A DNA stretch of 63,306 bases from the NCBI RefSeq assembly GCF_014649795.1, contig NZ_BMTS01000031.1, forward strand, positions 1 to 63,306, in the 5' to 3' direction. The position numbers were made by a program, and so were the translations under genes. Of the stretch, positions 1 to 8,555 are shown in pieces. Below the pieces are notes generated by a model. It made no database searches. It was not told where the DNA came from and saw only the letters and a program-made list of their open reading frames with translations. The DNA is from Streptomyces melanogenes. GTDB lineage: Bacteria > Actinomycetota > Actinomycetes > Streptomycetales > Streptomycetaceae. How positions within the stretch are numbered: position 1 is the stretch's first letter; each line of letters opens with the position of its first letter.

Positions 1-67
1 GCGTTCCCACGTGGCAACTGCCCTCAGCTTCACCAGGCGGCTGCGACCGCCAGGCGGTGGAGTCCTT

Positions 68-909
68 TCACCTCCACTCGATTCCGTAGCGCCTCGTGGC
101 GCACTTCAGGTTGTCCCATACAAGCACCAGCGGTGCGTCCAACTGTTTGTGCGCGGCGATCAGCAGGTCGCGGTAGTCGCTCCAGGCGAAGCTGCGTCGC
201 CCTTTGCTCTTGTGGTCGGCATGCCGTCTGGGCCGGAAGATCAGGCGCGAGCGTTCGCCGGGCTTGTAGCAGGCCAAGGCGGCGATGGAGAAGCGGCGCT
301 GCGAGCGTCCACGCACCCGGATCACCGGGGTGCGGCCGCGTTTGGCCCAGGTGCGACGGGTGGGCGGCGTCATCGAGAAGCCGGCTTCGTCCTCGAAGAC
401 GACGTAGGCCCCGAGCGCCGCCGCGGTGCTTCCACCTGCGGCCACGTGTCCTTCACCCAGCCACTGACCCTCTCCTCGTCTCGCTCCAGTGCCCGCCGGG
501 CCGGGACCTGGTGGCTGAAGCCGTTGCGGTGGAGCATCCGCGCGATGGACGAGAGCGTCATCGTCTTGTGGAACCGGCGCCCGATCAGCGTCTTGATCCT
601 GGCCAGGGTCCATGTCTGGTCGCCCCAGCCATGGGCTACCGGCCCTTTGGCCAGCTCTTCTTCCAGAGCCACGACCAGGGCCTGGCCCAGCTTCGGCCGG
701 GCCGCCGAGCCCCTGGTCCGCAGAGCGGTCTCTCCGCCCCGCTGCCACGAGCGGCGCCAGCGTTGCACGGAGCGCACGCTGACCCGCAGCCGCTTCGCCA
801 CCTGCGCGTTGTCCTGCCCCGCGGCGAACATCCCGGCCGCCTCCATACGGATGCGCTCGCGAAACACCCGCCGCTCGGCCGTCAGACCACCGCCTTGCGG
901 ATACCTCAT
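68..909 (-). pseudogene. IS630-family transposase, frameshifted and 3'-truncated
   Basis: Reading from the ATG at 909, the first frame (909-370) encodes a helix-turn-helix region (NAQVAKRLRVSVRSVQRWRR) typical of the IS630 N-terminus. Around 415-440 the coding continues in the -1 frame, giving the DDE-domain start (YVVFEDEAGFSM, then TWAKRGRTPVIRVRG) and the second acidic motif (LVLVWDNL). After that, the usual stretch carrying the third catalytic Glu is replaced by unrelated residues and a stop at 68. A -1 frameshift is a known expression strategy in some IS630 elements, so the frame change alone need not be inactivating. The missing C-terminus is. No flanking inverted repeats or TA duplication were identified. 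It is a remnant marking a mobile-element entry at this edge of the window. Confidence 0.8.
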
Positions 910-1059
910 ATACCGGATGTACCGCGACGACCATCACCTGTCAGCCCCAAACGACATCACGCCGCCAACCTCAGTAGCGCCCTGTTGGAACCAGCTGTGA
1001 GGATTCCCGACGGGCCGGCGACAAGCCGCGCATCCCACCCATTCGACATCGGGGGACCC

Positions 1060-1599
1060 ATGAAAATCCTCAAGACCGCACTCATGACGGCCTCGGCGCT
1101 CGCCATGGCCGCCGGCATGACGTTCTCGTCCTCGGCGGCGGCCTCGGCCACGTCGACGAACGAGTTCGTGAACCAGAACGGCAACCACTGCCTGGCCATC
1201 GACATGGCGAAGGAGTACCAGGTCCTCGCGATCCTGTGGCACTGCAACCACAACCCCGACCAGCAGTGGCACGTCGCCGACCGCAAGGGCAGTGACGGCG
1301 GTGGCGCCTACTACGAGATCAAGAACGGGTACGGCCAGTGTCTCGGCACCTGGCAGGGCGCGACCGGCAACGGCACCTCCGTCGTCGGCTGGGACTGCAA
1401 CGGCAACCCTGACCAGCAGTGGTACATCGACACCGTCTCCAGCGACCCGCGGTACTCCTCGATCCGTAGCCACGCCGCCTGGGCCAACGACGACGGCAAC
1501 AAGTGCCTCGCCCAGTACAACGGCAGCGGTGACGGCGCGCCGGTCGTCATCTGGGACTGCAACGGCCACAGCGACCAGCACTGGATGCGCGTCGGCTGA
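1060..1599 (+). CDS. Secreted ricin-type beta-trefoil lectin, 179 aa
   Basis: The protein starts at ATG 1060 with a Sec signal peptide (MKILKTALMTASALAMAAG) ending in an Ala-rich cleavage region near residue 34. The rest is a single beta-trefoil: the repeated Cys-x-Leu and DQQW motifs (NPDQQWHVA, NPDQQWYID, HSDQHWMRV) are the QxW carbohydrate-binding signatures of ricin B-like domains, and paired cysteines fit one disulfide per lobe. There is no catalytic domain, so it is a free extracellular lectin. It resembles the protein encoded at 38580-39125, suggesting an expanded small family. A strong hairpin follows its stop. The sugar ligand cannot be read from the sequence. Confidence 0.88.
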   Translation: MKILKTALMTASALAMAAGMTFSSSAAASATSTNEFVNQNGNHCLAIDMAKEYQVLAILWHCNHNPDQQWHVADRKGSDGGGAYYEIKNGYGQCLGTWQGATGNGTSVVGWDCNGNPDQQWYIDTVSSDPRYSSIRSHAAWANDDGNKCLAQYNGSGDGAPVVIWDCNGHSDQHWMRVG

Positions 1600-1611
1600 T
1601 AGCTGGTAGTC

Positions 1612-1648
1612 GTGAGGGTGAGCGGGGTCCCCGCCCGCTCACCCTCAC
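1612..1648. terminator. Bidirectional hairpin terminator
   Basis: A perfect 15-bp inverted repeat (1612-1626 with 1634-1648, 7-nt loop) sits between the converging lectin and alpha/beta-hydrolase genes and overlaps the hydrolase stop codon. There is no T-tract, which is common in Streptomyces. Confidence 0.8.
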
Positions 1649-2457
1649 CGCAACCCCGCCAGCACCCCCCGCAGCAACCCCCCAAACTCCTCAGCCCACT
1701 TCGCATACCCCACATGCCCCCCGGGGAACTCCAACAACCGCCGCCCCAGCCGCTCCGCCAGCACCTCCACCGGCCGATGCACCGCCTGCATACGGGAATC
1801 GCGGCCCCCGGCCACCGCGATGCGCCCCGCCAGCGGGGCCAGCGCGGCCACGTCCGGGACGAAGCCGGTGGACGGGCGCAGCATGTGGGCCAGGAAGAAC
1901 GCCGTGTTGTCGTGTGCCTCGGGCAGCTCCGGCGCCGGGCGGCCGCCGAAGAGTGCGCTGAAGGCGGCCATCGCCGCCCCGACCCCCTCCCGGCGATACG
2001 TTTCGTACACCCTCTCGATGAACGCCAGCCGCTCCGCCGCGTCCGGCAGCAGTCCGAACGCGGGCGGCTCGTGCACCACCAGTGCGGCGATGCGCTCCGG
2101 GTGGCGGCGGGTGAGTTCGAGCGCGGTCAGGCCGCCCGAGCAGCTGCCGAACACCCGCACCGGGGCGCCGCCCGGCGACAGCCGTTCCAAGAGGCGGTAC
2201 GCGTCGTCCGCGTGCACCTCGATGCTCTGGTCGACCGGCGGGCCGTCGAGCTTGCTGCGGGAGTTGCCGCGCGGGTCGACCGTGACCACGCGGTGGTCCG
2301 CCGCGAGCACGGCCGCGAGCCCGTCGAAGACGGCGGCGTCGGAGTTGCCGCCGCAGAGGAGGAGCAGCGGGGGGCCGGTGCCGCGCACTTCGTAGTGGAG
2401 GGTCGCGCCCGGGACGGCGAGTGCCCCGACGTCGACCGGACGGTCCAGCGGGTCCAT
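1645..2457 (-). CDS. Alpha/beta-fold hydrolase, 270 aa
   Basis: This is a single-domain alpha/beta hydrolase. The protein shows the oxyanion-hole strand (PPLLLLCGGNSDAAVFDGL), the VVTVDPRGNSRS segment, the nucleophile elbow (VFGSCSGGLTALELT, Ser in GSCSGG), an acid segment near AVAGGRDSRM and the closing His in LEFPGGHVGY. The start at 2457 (MDPLDRPVD) is preferred because GGGAG lies just upstream; an in-frame ATG at 2499 has no ribosome site. No signal peptide is seen, so it is likely cytoplasmic. The family covers many esterases and lactonases, so the substrate is unknown. It is transcribed divergently from the glycosyltransferase-like gene at 2581. Confidence 0.87.
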   Translation of the reverse strand: MDPLDRPVDVGALAVPGATLHYEVRGTGPPLLLLCGGNSDAAVFDGLAAVLAADHRVVTVDPRGNSRSKLDGPPVDQSIEVHADDAYRLLERLSPGGAPVRVFGSCSGGLTALELTRRHPERIAALVVHEPPAFGLLPDAAERLAFIERVYETYRREGVGAAMAAFSALFGGRPAPELPEAHDNTAFFLAHMLRPSTGFVPDVAALAPLAGRIAVAGGRDSRMQAVHRPVEVLAERLGRRLLEFPGGHVGYAKWAEEFGGLLRGVLAGLR

Positions 2458-2580
2458 GGTGCTCCCATCCGCGCCTCTGCGTAACAGAAAATGACTCATC
2501 GTAGCGATTTGGGGGTATCGTCCGCCAGACGACCGAGTAGCCGCCCCCGTGGCCCCCAACTCCCCTCCGGAGCAGCCCAC

Positions 2581-3693
2581 ATGGCCCACCCCCGCCTGCT
2601 GCTCAACGCCCAGCCCTTCGGCTTCGGACCGGCCGCCGCCACCGCCCTCCTCGCCGAGGAGCTGGCGCGGCTCGGCTGCGTGCTCGACTACGTCGGCGAG
2701 GCGCACACCCTCGACCTCCAGCACACCCCGCCCTACCGCACCATCCACGACTGGACGGACCTGCCGGAAGACCAACGGCTGGCGCGGCTGACAGAAACAG
2801 CCCGCGCGTACGACCTCTTCGTCACCGCCATGGACTTCCCCGCCGCCGCCGTCGCCCGCCGCGCCGGACTCGACATCGCCGTGTACGACGCGCTCACCTG
2901 GTTCTGGCCCCAGATCCCGGCCGTCGCCCGCGACACCGGCCTCTACCTCGCGCAGGACTTCTTCGGCGTACGCGAGCGGATCCAGGCCGATCCCGCGCTG
3001 CGCTCGCGCGCCCTCGTCGTGCCGCCGCTCATCCCGCCCCGCCGCACCTGGCGCCCCGGACGGCACGTCCTGGTCAACCTCGGGGGGCTGCACAACCCGT
3101 ACTGGACGACGGCCGACGCCGTCGCGTACGCGCGGCTGATGCTGGACGCCGTCCGCGCCGCGCAACCCGTCGCGCGGCCGCTGATCGCCACCGCCAGCCG
3201 CCGCGTCGCCGCCGGGCTCGCCGACCCGGCGGTGGGGACGTACGACCACGCCGCCGTGCTCGACCTCATGGGCAGCGCCGCGTACGCCTGTATGACCCCG
3301 GGCCTCGGCCACATCTATGACGCGGCGGCCACCGGAGTGCCCACCCTCTGGCTGCCGTCCGTCAACGAGAGCCACCCCGCCCAGGCCTCCCGGCTCGCCG
3401 CCCACGGCTACTGCGACGCCCATCTTGACTGGGCCGACGTCGGCCAGGCCGTCGACGCCGCCACACCCGCCCGGGAGTTCCTGGCCGCCGTCGCCGCGAA
3501 CGTCCGCCGGACCTCGGCCACCCCCGCCCTGCGCGAGACGCTCACCACCCGGATCGCCAAGCTGACCGCCGACCTCGGCCGCGCCCCGGGCCGCGCCCGG
3601 TCCCTCACCGACCGCTTCGGCCACGGCGGTACACGGCGGGCGGCGACCGCCCTCGTACGCCACGCACGTGGCCGAGGGGCGGCGAACGATTGA
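2581..3693 (+). CDS. Glycosyltransferase-like (UGT/MGT fold) protein, 370 aa
   Basis: The protein begins MAHPRLLLNAQPFGFGPAA, in the place where GT-B glycosyltransferases have their N-terminal glycine-rich loop. It contains VNLGGLHNPYW and, in the C-terminal half, MTPGLGHIYDAAATGVPTLW followed by SVNESHPAQASRLAAHG. This matches the donor-binding region of UGT/MGT proteins (GxGT...GxPxL...P...Q). The donor and acceptor are unclear and it may be a degenerate member. ATG 2581 follows a CCGGAG ribosome site. It stands alone; the next gene starts 54 bp downstream but has its own operator-like palindrome. Confidence 0.65.
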   Translation: MAHPRLLLNAQPFGFGPAAATALLAEELARLGCVLDYVGEAHTLDLQHTPPYRTIHDWTDLPEDQRLARLTETARAYDLFVTAMDFPAAAVARRAGLDIAVYDALTWFWPQIPAVARDTGLYLAQDFFGVRERIQADPALRSRALVVPPLIPPRRTWRPGRHVLVNLGGLHNPYWTTADAVAYARLMLDAVRAAQPVARPLIATASRRVAAGLADPAVGTYDHAAVLDLMGSAAYACMTPGLGHIYDAAATGVPTLWLPSVNESHPAQASRLAAHGYCDAHLDWADVGQAVDAATPAREFLAAVAANVRRTSATPALRETLTTRIAKLTADLGRAPGRARSLTDRFGHGGTRRAATALVRHARGRGAAND

Positions 3694-3706
3694 CGAGAAC
3701 CGTCAA
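3690..3706. promoter_or_regulatory. Candidate ArsR-family operator
   Basis: The sequence TTGACG-agaac-CGTCAA is a 6-bp inverted repeat with a 5-nt spacer, 41 bp before the start of the ArsR/DUF5937 gene and overlapping the preceding stop codon. Position and symmetry suit autoregulation by the winged-helix protein encoded next; this is inferred. Confidence 0.45.
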
Positions 3707-3747
3707 ATTAGGTCGCTCACCTGCGTGGACTCCGGCACCATGACCCC

Positions 3748-4866
3748 ATGAGCGTGATCATCGACATCGCCGGACTCCCGCCCGAGCGCCTCGTGTTCAG
3801 CCCCGCGCCGCTCGCCGAGCTGTGCGCCGCGCTGCACGCGCTGGCCGAGCCGGGGCACCACCCCGGGCTGCACGGGTGGACGACCGCGACGAACGCCGCG
3901 CTCAAGCCGGACCTCGCGGACCGGCTGTGCGAGGCGGACTTCCTGTGGACCACCTCGTTCTCCGACATCGCGCTGCCGTTCGCCGCGCTGCCCGACACCC
4001 ACGGGCGCCCCGGCGCCACCCTCGCCGAGGACCTGGACCAGCTGGACCGGCTCGACGACGACGTGTTCGTCGACGCCGCCCTGGAGATCTCCTGCACCAG
4101 CCAGTACGGGCGCGGCGGCCCGTCCCCGCTCAGCGACGCCGGGGCCCGCGCCCACGCGCTGGAGCGCGCCGCGGCCAGGGGCCCGCGCCAGCGGGAGTTC
4201 GCCGTGCGGCTCCTGGCGGACCCGCCCGCCGTGCGCGCCTGGGTCCGCCGCCTCTTCGAGGACTGCGCCGAGACGTTCTTCGACGACGTGTGGCAGCGCG
4301 TACGCGTCGAGCTCGCCGCCGACGCCCGGCACAAGACGCAGGTACTGCGCCACAAGGGCCTGGCGGAGGCGCTGGCCGAGGTCTCGCCCGCGCTCTCCCT
4401 GTCGGGCGACGGGTCGCGGATCAGCGTCGACAAGCTCACCAGCGGCCGTACGCACGCGCTCGACCCGGACGTCGGCCCCGGCGTCACCTTCGTCCCCTCC
4501 ACCTTCGGCTGGCCCCACCTGTGGGTGCTGCACGCACCCCGCTGGCGCCCGGTGATCCACTACCCGGCCGTCGCACCCACGCTGGCCGGCCCCGGCTCGC
4601 TGGATCTGCTGGAGCTGCGGATGGAGGCACTCTCCCACCCCATGCGGATCCGGATGTGCCGCTATCTGGCCCGCTCCGCGTACACCACGACCGAGCTCGC
4701 GGCCGCGCACGACATCAGCGCGCCCGAGGTGTCCCGGCACATCGCGATCCTGAAGAAGGCCGGCCTGATCACCACCCGCCGGCGCGGCCGGTACGCGTAC
4801 CACCAGCTGGACCTGACCGTCGTCGCCCGCCTGGGCAGCGACTTCATCGAGGGGGTGCTGCGCTGA
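3748..4866 (+). CDS. ArsR-family regulator with DUF5937 N-terminal domain, 372 aa
   Basis: The long N-terminal part (about residues 1-280, starting MSVIIDIAGLPPERLVFS and including HPGLHGW) is the DUF5937-type domain seen in many Streptomyces regulators. The C-terminal ~90 residues are a winged helix: ELRMEALSHPMRIRMCRYL, then ELAAAHDISAPEVSRHIAIL (recognition helix) and LITTRRRGRYAYHQLD. This is the standard ArsR HTH arrangement, without an obvious metal-binding Cys cluster, so the inducer is probably not a metal. It likely binds DNA as a dimer; a palindrome just upstream is a candidate site. The AraC gene follows at 37 bp, so the two may be co-transcribed. Confidence 0.88.
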   Translation: MSVIIDIAGLPPERLVFSPAPLAELCAALHALAEPGHHPGLHGWTTATNAALKPDLADRLCEADFLWTTSFSDIALPFAALPDTHGRPGATLAEDLDQLDRLDDDVFVDAALEISCTSQYGRGGPSPLSDAGARAHALERAAARGPRQREFAVRLLADPPAVRAWVRRLFEDCAETFFDDVWQRVRVELAADARHKTQVLRHKGLAEALAEVSPALSLSGDGSRISVDKLTSGRTHALDPDVGPGVTFVPSTFGWPHLWVLHAPRWRPVIHYPAVAPTLAGPGSLDLLELRMEALSHPMRIRMCRYLARSAYTTTELAAAHDISAPEVSRHIAILKKAGLITTRRRGRYAYHQLDLTVVARLGSDFIEGVLR

Positions 4867-4903
4867 TGGGTGCGTATCGCGTACGACGTGGTGTGATGAC
4901 GCC

Positions 4904-5296
4904 GTGAGCCGGGCCGCCGAGGAGACCAACCGCCGCATGCTGCGCGCACGCGACGCGATGGACCGCGCCTTCGCGCAGCCGCTGGACGTCCCGGCGCTGG
5001 CGGCGATCGCGCACGTCTCCCCGGCGCACTTCACCCGTACGTTCCGGGCCACCTTCGGCGAGACCCCGCACCGTTACCTTCAGCGCCGCCGCGTCGAGCG
5101 GGCGATGTTCCTGCTGCGCGAGAGCGACCGCAGTGTCACCGACATCTGCTTCGAGGTCGGCTTCGGCAGCACGGGCACCTTCAGCCGTACGTTCAGCGAC
5201 ATCGTCGGCCGCTCCCCGAGGGCGTACCGCAAGGAGGCGGCGGGCACGCGGGTCCCCACCTGCTTCACGATGGCGTGGACGAGGCCGAGCGCCTGA
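4904..5296 (+). CDS. Short AraC-family transcriptional regulator, 130 aa
   Basis: The protein is essentially only the two-helix-turn-helix AraC DNA-binding domain: AFAQPLDVPALAAIAHVSPA for the first HTH and VTDICFEVGFGSTGTFSRTF for the second, ending in the typical SPRAYRK. No ligand-binding domain is attached. Translation probably starts at GTG 4904. The VOC-family gene follows 70 bp downstream; AraC-only regulators next to small VOC proteins are a common actinobacterial pairing, so the VOC gene is the likely target or co-regulated partner. Confidence 0.9.
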   Translation: MSRAAEETNRRMLRARDAMDRAFAQPLDVPALAAIAHVSPAHFTRTFRATFGETPHRYLQRRRVERAMFLLRESDRSVTDICFEVGFGSTGTFSRTFSDIVGRSPRAYRKEAAGTRVPTCFTMAWTRPSA

Positions 5297-5366
5297 ATAC
5301 ACCCGGCGCCTGAACCGAGCAGTTTTGGATAAGTTTTCGGCCCGGTCCGTCAGTAGCGTGAGAGAC

Positions 5367-5777
5367 ATGTTCAACGCCATCACGCACTCACAGATTTTCG
5401 TCCTCGACCAGGACGAGGCCCTCGACTTCTACGTCGGCAAGCTCGGCCTGGAAGTCGCCGACGACGTGGACCTGGGCTTCATGCGCTGGCTCACGGTCAG
5501 CGTCCCCGGCCATCCCGAGCGCCAGATCCTGCTGGAGCGGCCCGGCGCCCCCGCGATGTCGGAGGAGACCGCAGCGCAGGTCCGCGAGCTGGTGACCAAG
5601 GGCGCCACCGGCGGCTGGCTCATCTTCACCACGGAGGACTGCCGCAAGACGTACGAGACGCTGCTCGCGAAGGGCGTCGAGTTCACCGAGGAGCCCACGG
5701 AACGCCCGTACGGCATCGACTGCGGCCTGCGCGATCCGTTCGGCAACCGGCTCCGCTTCACCCAGCCGAAGGGCTGA
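5367..5777 (+). CDS. VOC-family (glyoxalase/bleomycin-resistance fold) protein, 136 aa
   Basis: ATG 5367 begins MFNAITHSQIFVLDQDEALD followed by FYVGKLGLEV, the classic first beta-alpha-beta module of the vicinal-oxygen-chelate fold. The second module ends FTEEPTERPYGIDCGLRDPF and GNRLRF. Candidate metal ligands (His7, Glu of ILLERP) are present but the full set is not certain, so it could be a glyoxalase-like enzyme, a dioxygenase-like enzyme or a binding protein. It lies downstream of a small AraC regulator and is closed by a hairpin at 5802-5835. Confidence 0.88.
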   Translation: MFNAITHSQIFVLDQDEALDFYVGKLGLEVADDVDLGFMRWLTVSVPGHPERQILLERPGAPAMSEETAAQVRELVTKGATGGWLIFTTEDCRKTYETLLAKGVEFTEEPTERPYGIDCGLRDPFGNRLRFTQPKG

Positions 5778-5801
5778 GGAGGCCCCAGGAGGCCGGGGGC
5801 G

Positions 5802-5835
5802 CCCTGGGAGGGCGGAAAAGGCTGCCCTCCCAGGG
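5802..5835 (+). terminator. Hairpin terminator after VOC gene
   Basis: A perfect 12-bp inverted repeat (5802-5813 and 5824-5835) with a 10-nt loop lies 25 bp after the VOC stop codon. Confidence 0.7.
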
Positions 5836-6140
5836 AATCAAAATCTGTTCCCGCCGTGGGAGAATTTGGTACCAGGCGCGCCGAGAAATTCTTGTGCATC
5901 GGCCGAACGGCGAAAAATTCGACATATTCGCCGGGCGGGGGCCGTCAATCCGTGCTACTGTCGATCTCAGTTGCAGTTGTGGTTCCCAAAAAACTTCAAG
6001 TGCCCTCGCCGTCACCCGTACCAAGGGTTCGGTGGGAGCGCTTTTGTATGTCCCGGTCTTTTCTCCGGGCGGGGTAATCATCGCAGTGACGCGGAGTCCG
6101 CACGGTGCGGGTTCCGGGAAATGCCCCGAAGGAGATTGAC
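5836..6140 (+). promoter_or_regulatory. Long AT-richer leader of the cold-shock gene
   Basis: This 305-bp stretch has no credible gene. It is markedly less GC-rich than its surroundings, with runs such as GAAAAATTCG and CCCAAAAAAC, and ends in GAAGGAGATTGAC before the csp ATG. Cold-shock genes typically have long structured 5' leaders that act as thermosensors, and this fits. The exact transcription start is not clear. Confidence 0.45.
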
Positions 6141-6344
6141 ATGGCTGCTGGTACCGTGAAGTGGTTCAACGCGGAAAAGGGCTTCGGCTTCATCGAGCAG
6201 GAGGGCGGCGGTCCTGACGTGTTCGCCCACTACTCGAACATCGCCGCCCAGGGCTTCCGCGAGCTCCAGGAAGGTCAGAAGGTGACCTTCGACATCGCGC
6301 AGGGCCAGAAGGGCCCGACGGCCGAGAACATCGTTCCGGCCTGA
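6141..6344 (+). CDS. Cold-shock protein (CspA family), 67 aa
   Basis: The full-length OB-fold protein has both RNA-binding motifs: KWFNAEKGFGFI (RNP1-like, KGFGFI) and DVFAHYSNI (RNP2-like, VFAHY). The length (67 aa) is standard. The protein binds single-stranded RNA/DNA and prevents RNA secondary structure. GGAG lies 7 bp upstream of ATG 6141. It is closed by a very strong terminator and followed directly by a DEAD-box helicase gene, an arrangement that suggests joint roles in RNA unfolding, perhaps during cold adaptation. Confidence 0.97.
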   Translation: MAAGTVKWFNAEKGFGFIEQEGGGPDVFAHYSNIAAQGFRELQEGQKVTFDIAQGQKGPTAENIVPA

Positions 6345-6397
6345 CCCGCCTGATCTTGACGCAGCCGCGTCCCGCCTAGCGCGGACGCCCGCGTCGC

Positions 6398-6440
6398 AGC
6401 TGGGGCCCGCACCTTGGGGTGCGGGCCCCAGCTCGTTTTT
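6398..6440 (+). terminator. Strong intrinsic terminator after csp
   Basis: A perfect 16-bp stem (6398-6413 / 6418-6433) with a 4-nt loop is followed by CGTTTTT. It is one of the few T-tailed terminators in the window. It separates csp from the helicase gene unless read-through occurs. Confidence 0.95.
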
Positions 6441-6578
6441 CCGGGGTCGGACCCCGGACCGTATTACCTCGCATCCCACGCACCAGATTGGCTCGTTCTT
6501 GCGATTCCCCGTGCCACCCGTTTTCCCCGGGAATTCCTTGATACGTGCCGCCGCAAGCAGCATCAAGGAAGGTTCCTC

Positions 6579-8066
6579 TTGAACCGCACACGTACGGGTA
6601 CGCAGTCGCATTCACGCACCGGCGCCCGTTCATCGGGATCCGGATCCCGTTCCGGACCCCGCTCCTACGGTCGCCGCCCCTCCGCCCCCCAGGGCGAATT
6701 CGCGCCGCCGCAGACGCTCACCCCCGCACTCCCGGCCGTCGAGGCCTTCGCCGACCTGCCGCTGCCGCGCCCGCTCCTGGCGGCGCTGGGCACGCAGGGC
6801 GTCACCGTGCCGTTCCCGATCCAGTCGGCCACCCTGCCGAACTCGCTCGCCGGCCGCGACGTGCTCGGCCGGGGCCGCACCGGCTCCGGCAAGACCCTCG
6901 CCTTCGGCCTCGCGCTCCTGGCCCGTACGGCAGGACAGCGCGCCGAGCCCCGCCAGCCGCTGGCCCTCGTCCTCGTACCGACGCGCGAGCTCGCGCAGCA
7001 GGTCACCGACGCGCTCACCCCGTACGCCCGCTCGCTCAGGCTGCGCCTGACCACCGTCGTCGGCGGGATGTCGATCGGCAAGCAGGCGGGCGCCCTGCGC
7101 TCCGGAGCCGAGGTCGTCGTGGCGACGCCCGGCCGCCTCAAGGACCTCATCGAGCGCGGCGACTGCCGGCTCGACCAGGTCGCCATCACCGTCCTCGACG
7201 AGGCCGACCAGATGGCCGACATGGGCTTCATGCCGCAGGTCACCGCGCTCCTGGACCAGGTGCGCCCCGAGGGCCAGCGGATGCTGTTCTCGGCCACCCT
7301 GGACCGCAACGTCGACCTGCTGGTGCGCCGCTACCTCACCGACCCGGTCGTCCACTCCGTCGACCCGTCGGCGGGCGCGGTCACCACGATGGAGCACCAC
7401 ATCCTCCACGTCCACGGCGCCGACAAGCACCAAGCGACCACCGAGATCGCCGCCCGCGACGGCCGGGTGCTGATGTTCCTGGACACCAAGCACGCCGTCG
7501 ACCGGCTGACCGAGCACCTGCTCAGCAGCGGTGTACGGGCGGCCGCGCTGCACGGCGGCAAGTCCCAGCCCCAGCGCACCCGCACCCTGTCCCGCTTCAA
7601 GACGGGCCATGTGACGGTCCTGGTGGCCACCAACGTCGCGGCGCGCGGCATCCACGTCGACGACCTCGACCTGGTCGTCAACGTCGACCCGCCCGCCGAC
7701 CACAAGGACTACCTCCACCGCGGCGGCCGCACCGCCCGCGCGGGCGCCTCCGGCAGCGTCGTCACCCTGGTGACGCCCAACCAGCGCCGGGACATGAGCC
7801 GCCTGATGGCCACGGCGGGAATCGTCCCGCAGACCACCCAAGTGCGGGCGGGTGGCGCCGAGTTGACCCGTATCACCGGCGCACAGGCCCCCTCGGGCAT
7901 CCCGGTCACCATCACCACCCCGGTGGCGGAACGCCCCCGCACCGCCACCACGTCGCGCGGGCGCCGCAGCCGTACGGGCCAGGAGCGGCGCGCGAGCGGT
8001 GCGGGCCAGTCGCGATCCGTACGCGGTACGGGACAGCGCAGGCCGGGCGCGGAGGCGGCGGCATAA
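6579..8066 (+). CDS. DEAD-box ATP-dependent RNA helicase, 495 aa
   Basis: All the core motifs are present: the Q-motif region (PFPIQSATLPNSLAG), Walker A (GRTGSGKT, Lys about 105), PTRELA, TPGR, DEAD box (VLDEADQM, about 207-210), SAT (LFSATL), then the second RecA domain with FLDTK, VLVATNVAARGIHVDDLD and HRGGRTARAG. Ser/Arg/Gly-rich tails at both ends (for example residues 10-30, and RGRRSRTGQERR near the C-terminus) are probable RNA-contact extensions. The start is TTG 6579, with AAGGAAGG six bases upstream; no suitable ATG is present. It lies downstream of the cold-shock gene, suggesting a cold-shock RNA helicase role. Confidence 0.96.
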   Translation: MNRTRTGTQSHSRTGARSSGSGSRSGPRSYGRRPSAPQGEFAPPQTLTPALPAVEAFADLPLPRPLLAALGTQGVTVPFPIQSATLPNSLAGRDVLGRGRTGSGKTLAFGLALLARTAGQRAEPRQPLALVLVPTRELAQQVTDALTPYARSLRLRLTTVVGGMSIGKQAGALRSGAEVVVATPGRLKDLIERGDCRLDQVAITVLDEADQMADMGFMPQVTALLDQVRPEGQRMLFSATLDRNVDLLVRRYLTDPVVHSVDPSAGAVTTMEHHILHVHGADKHQATTEIAARDGRVLMFLDTKHAVDRLTEHLLSSGVRAAALHGGKSQPQRTRTLSRFKTGHVTVLVATNVAARGIHVDDLDLVVNVDPPADHKDYLHRGGRTARAGASGSVVTLVTPNQRRDMSRLMATAGIVPQTTQVRAGGAELTRITGAQAPSGIPVTITTPVAERPRTATTSRGRRSRTGQERRASGAGQSRSVRGTGQRRPGAEAAA

Positions 8067-8115
8067 CCGGGGACACGAGCCCGTTCTCCCCCTTCCTCTC
8101 CTCCTTGGAGGCACC

Positions 8116-8424
8116 ATGCGTTGCGTCATCGCCCGTTTCCCGTTCGACCTCTCCAAGAGCGGGGTCGAGGACACGATGAAGGGCGTCAAGCCCCAGCCGG
8201 TCGAAGGCGAGTCCGTGCTCATCGGCCGCCGCCGCTACCCCGTCATGCAGGTCGGCGAGGTCATCACGCGCCAGGACCGCCGTGACTTCAGCGCCCGGGA
8301 GGTCATCCGCGCGATGACCGCCCTCGGCTTCGCGTGCCGCATCGCCCCCGAGGCGATGCCCGCCCGCGCCCTGACCCCGCTTCAGGCGGCGTCGGAGCTG
8401 CTGGGGGCGCCGACGCCCGCGTAG
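8116..8424 (+). CDS. SCO5918-family small protein, 102 aa
   Basis: A conserved Streptomyces protein (MRCVIARFPFDLSKSGVEDT...VLIGRRRYPVMQVGEVITRQ) that I recognise as the SCO5918 type, of unknown function. It has no signal peptide or membrane segment; it looks like a small, basic, soluble domain, possibly nucleic-acid binding given its neighbours. The gene starts 49 bp after the helicase stop, with CTTGGAGG as ribosome site, and is closed by a perfect hairpin. It is most likely part of the helicase transcript and may assist RNA metabolism. Confidence 0.8.
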   Translation: MRCVIARFPFDLSKSGVEDTMKGVKPQPVEGESVLIGRRRYPVMQVGEVITRQDRRDFSAREVIRAMTALGFACRIAPEAMPARALTPLQAASELLGAPTPA

Positions 8425-8439
8425 CCGCGGAGTTTGGAC

Positions 8440-8473
8440 GAGGGCCCTGCCGACGCGCGTCGGCAGGGCCCTC
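8440..8473 (+). terminator. Perfect-palindrome terminator
   Basis: A 16-bp perfect stem (8440-8455 / 8458-8473) with a minimal CG loop lies 16 bp after the small-protein stop codon; it closes the helicase transcript. Confidence 0.85.
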
Positions 8474-8555
8474 ACCCGTGTCCCGGTGTGACGGCGGACC
8501 CGGTGGATGCTGTTGAATTCACCGGGCCCGCTCCGCGCCGTACCCCGAGGTGACA

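Noticed and set aside
2470..3663. Long reading frame on the minus strand continuing upstream from the alpha/beta hydrolase
   Set aside because: It lies antisense to the glycosyltransferase-like gene, is low complexity (Gly/Val/Arg), and no ribosome site supports a start beyond 2499. This is a typical high-GC shadow frame.
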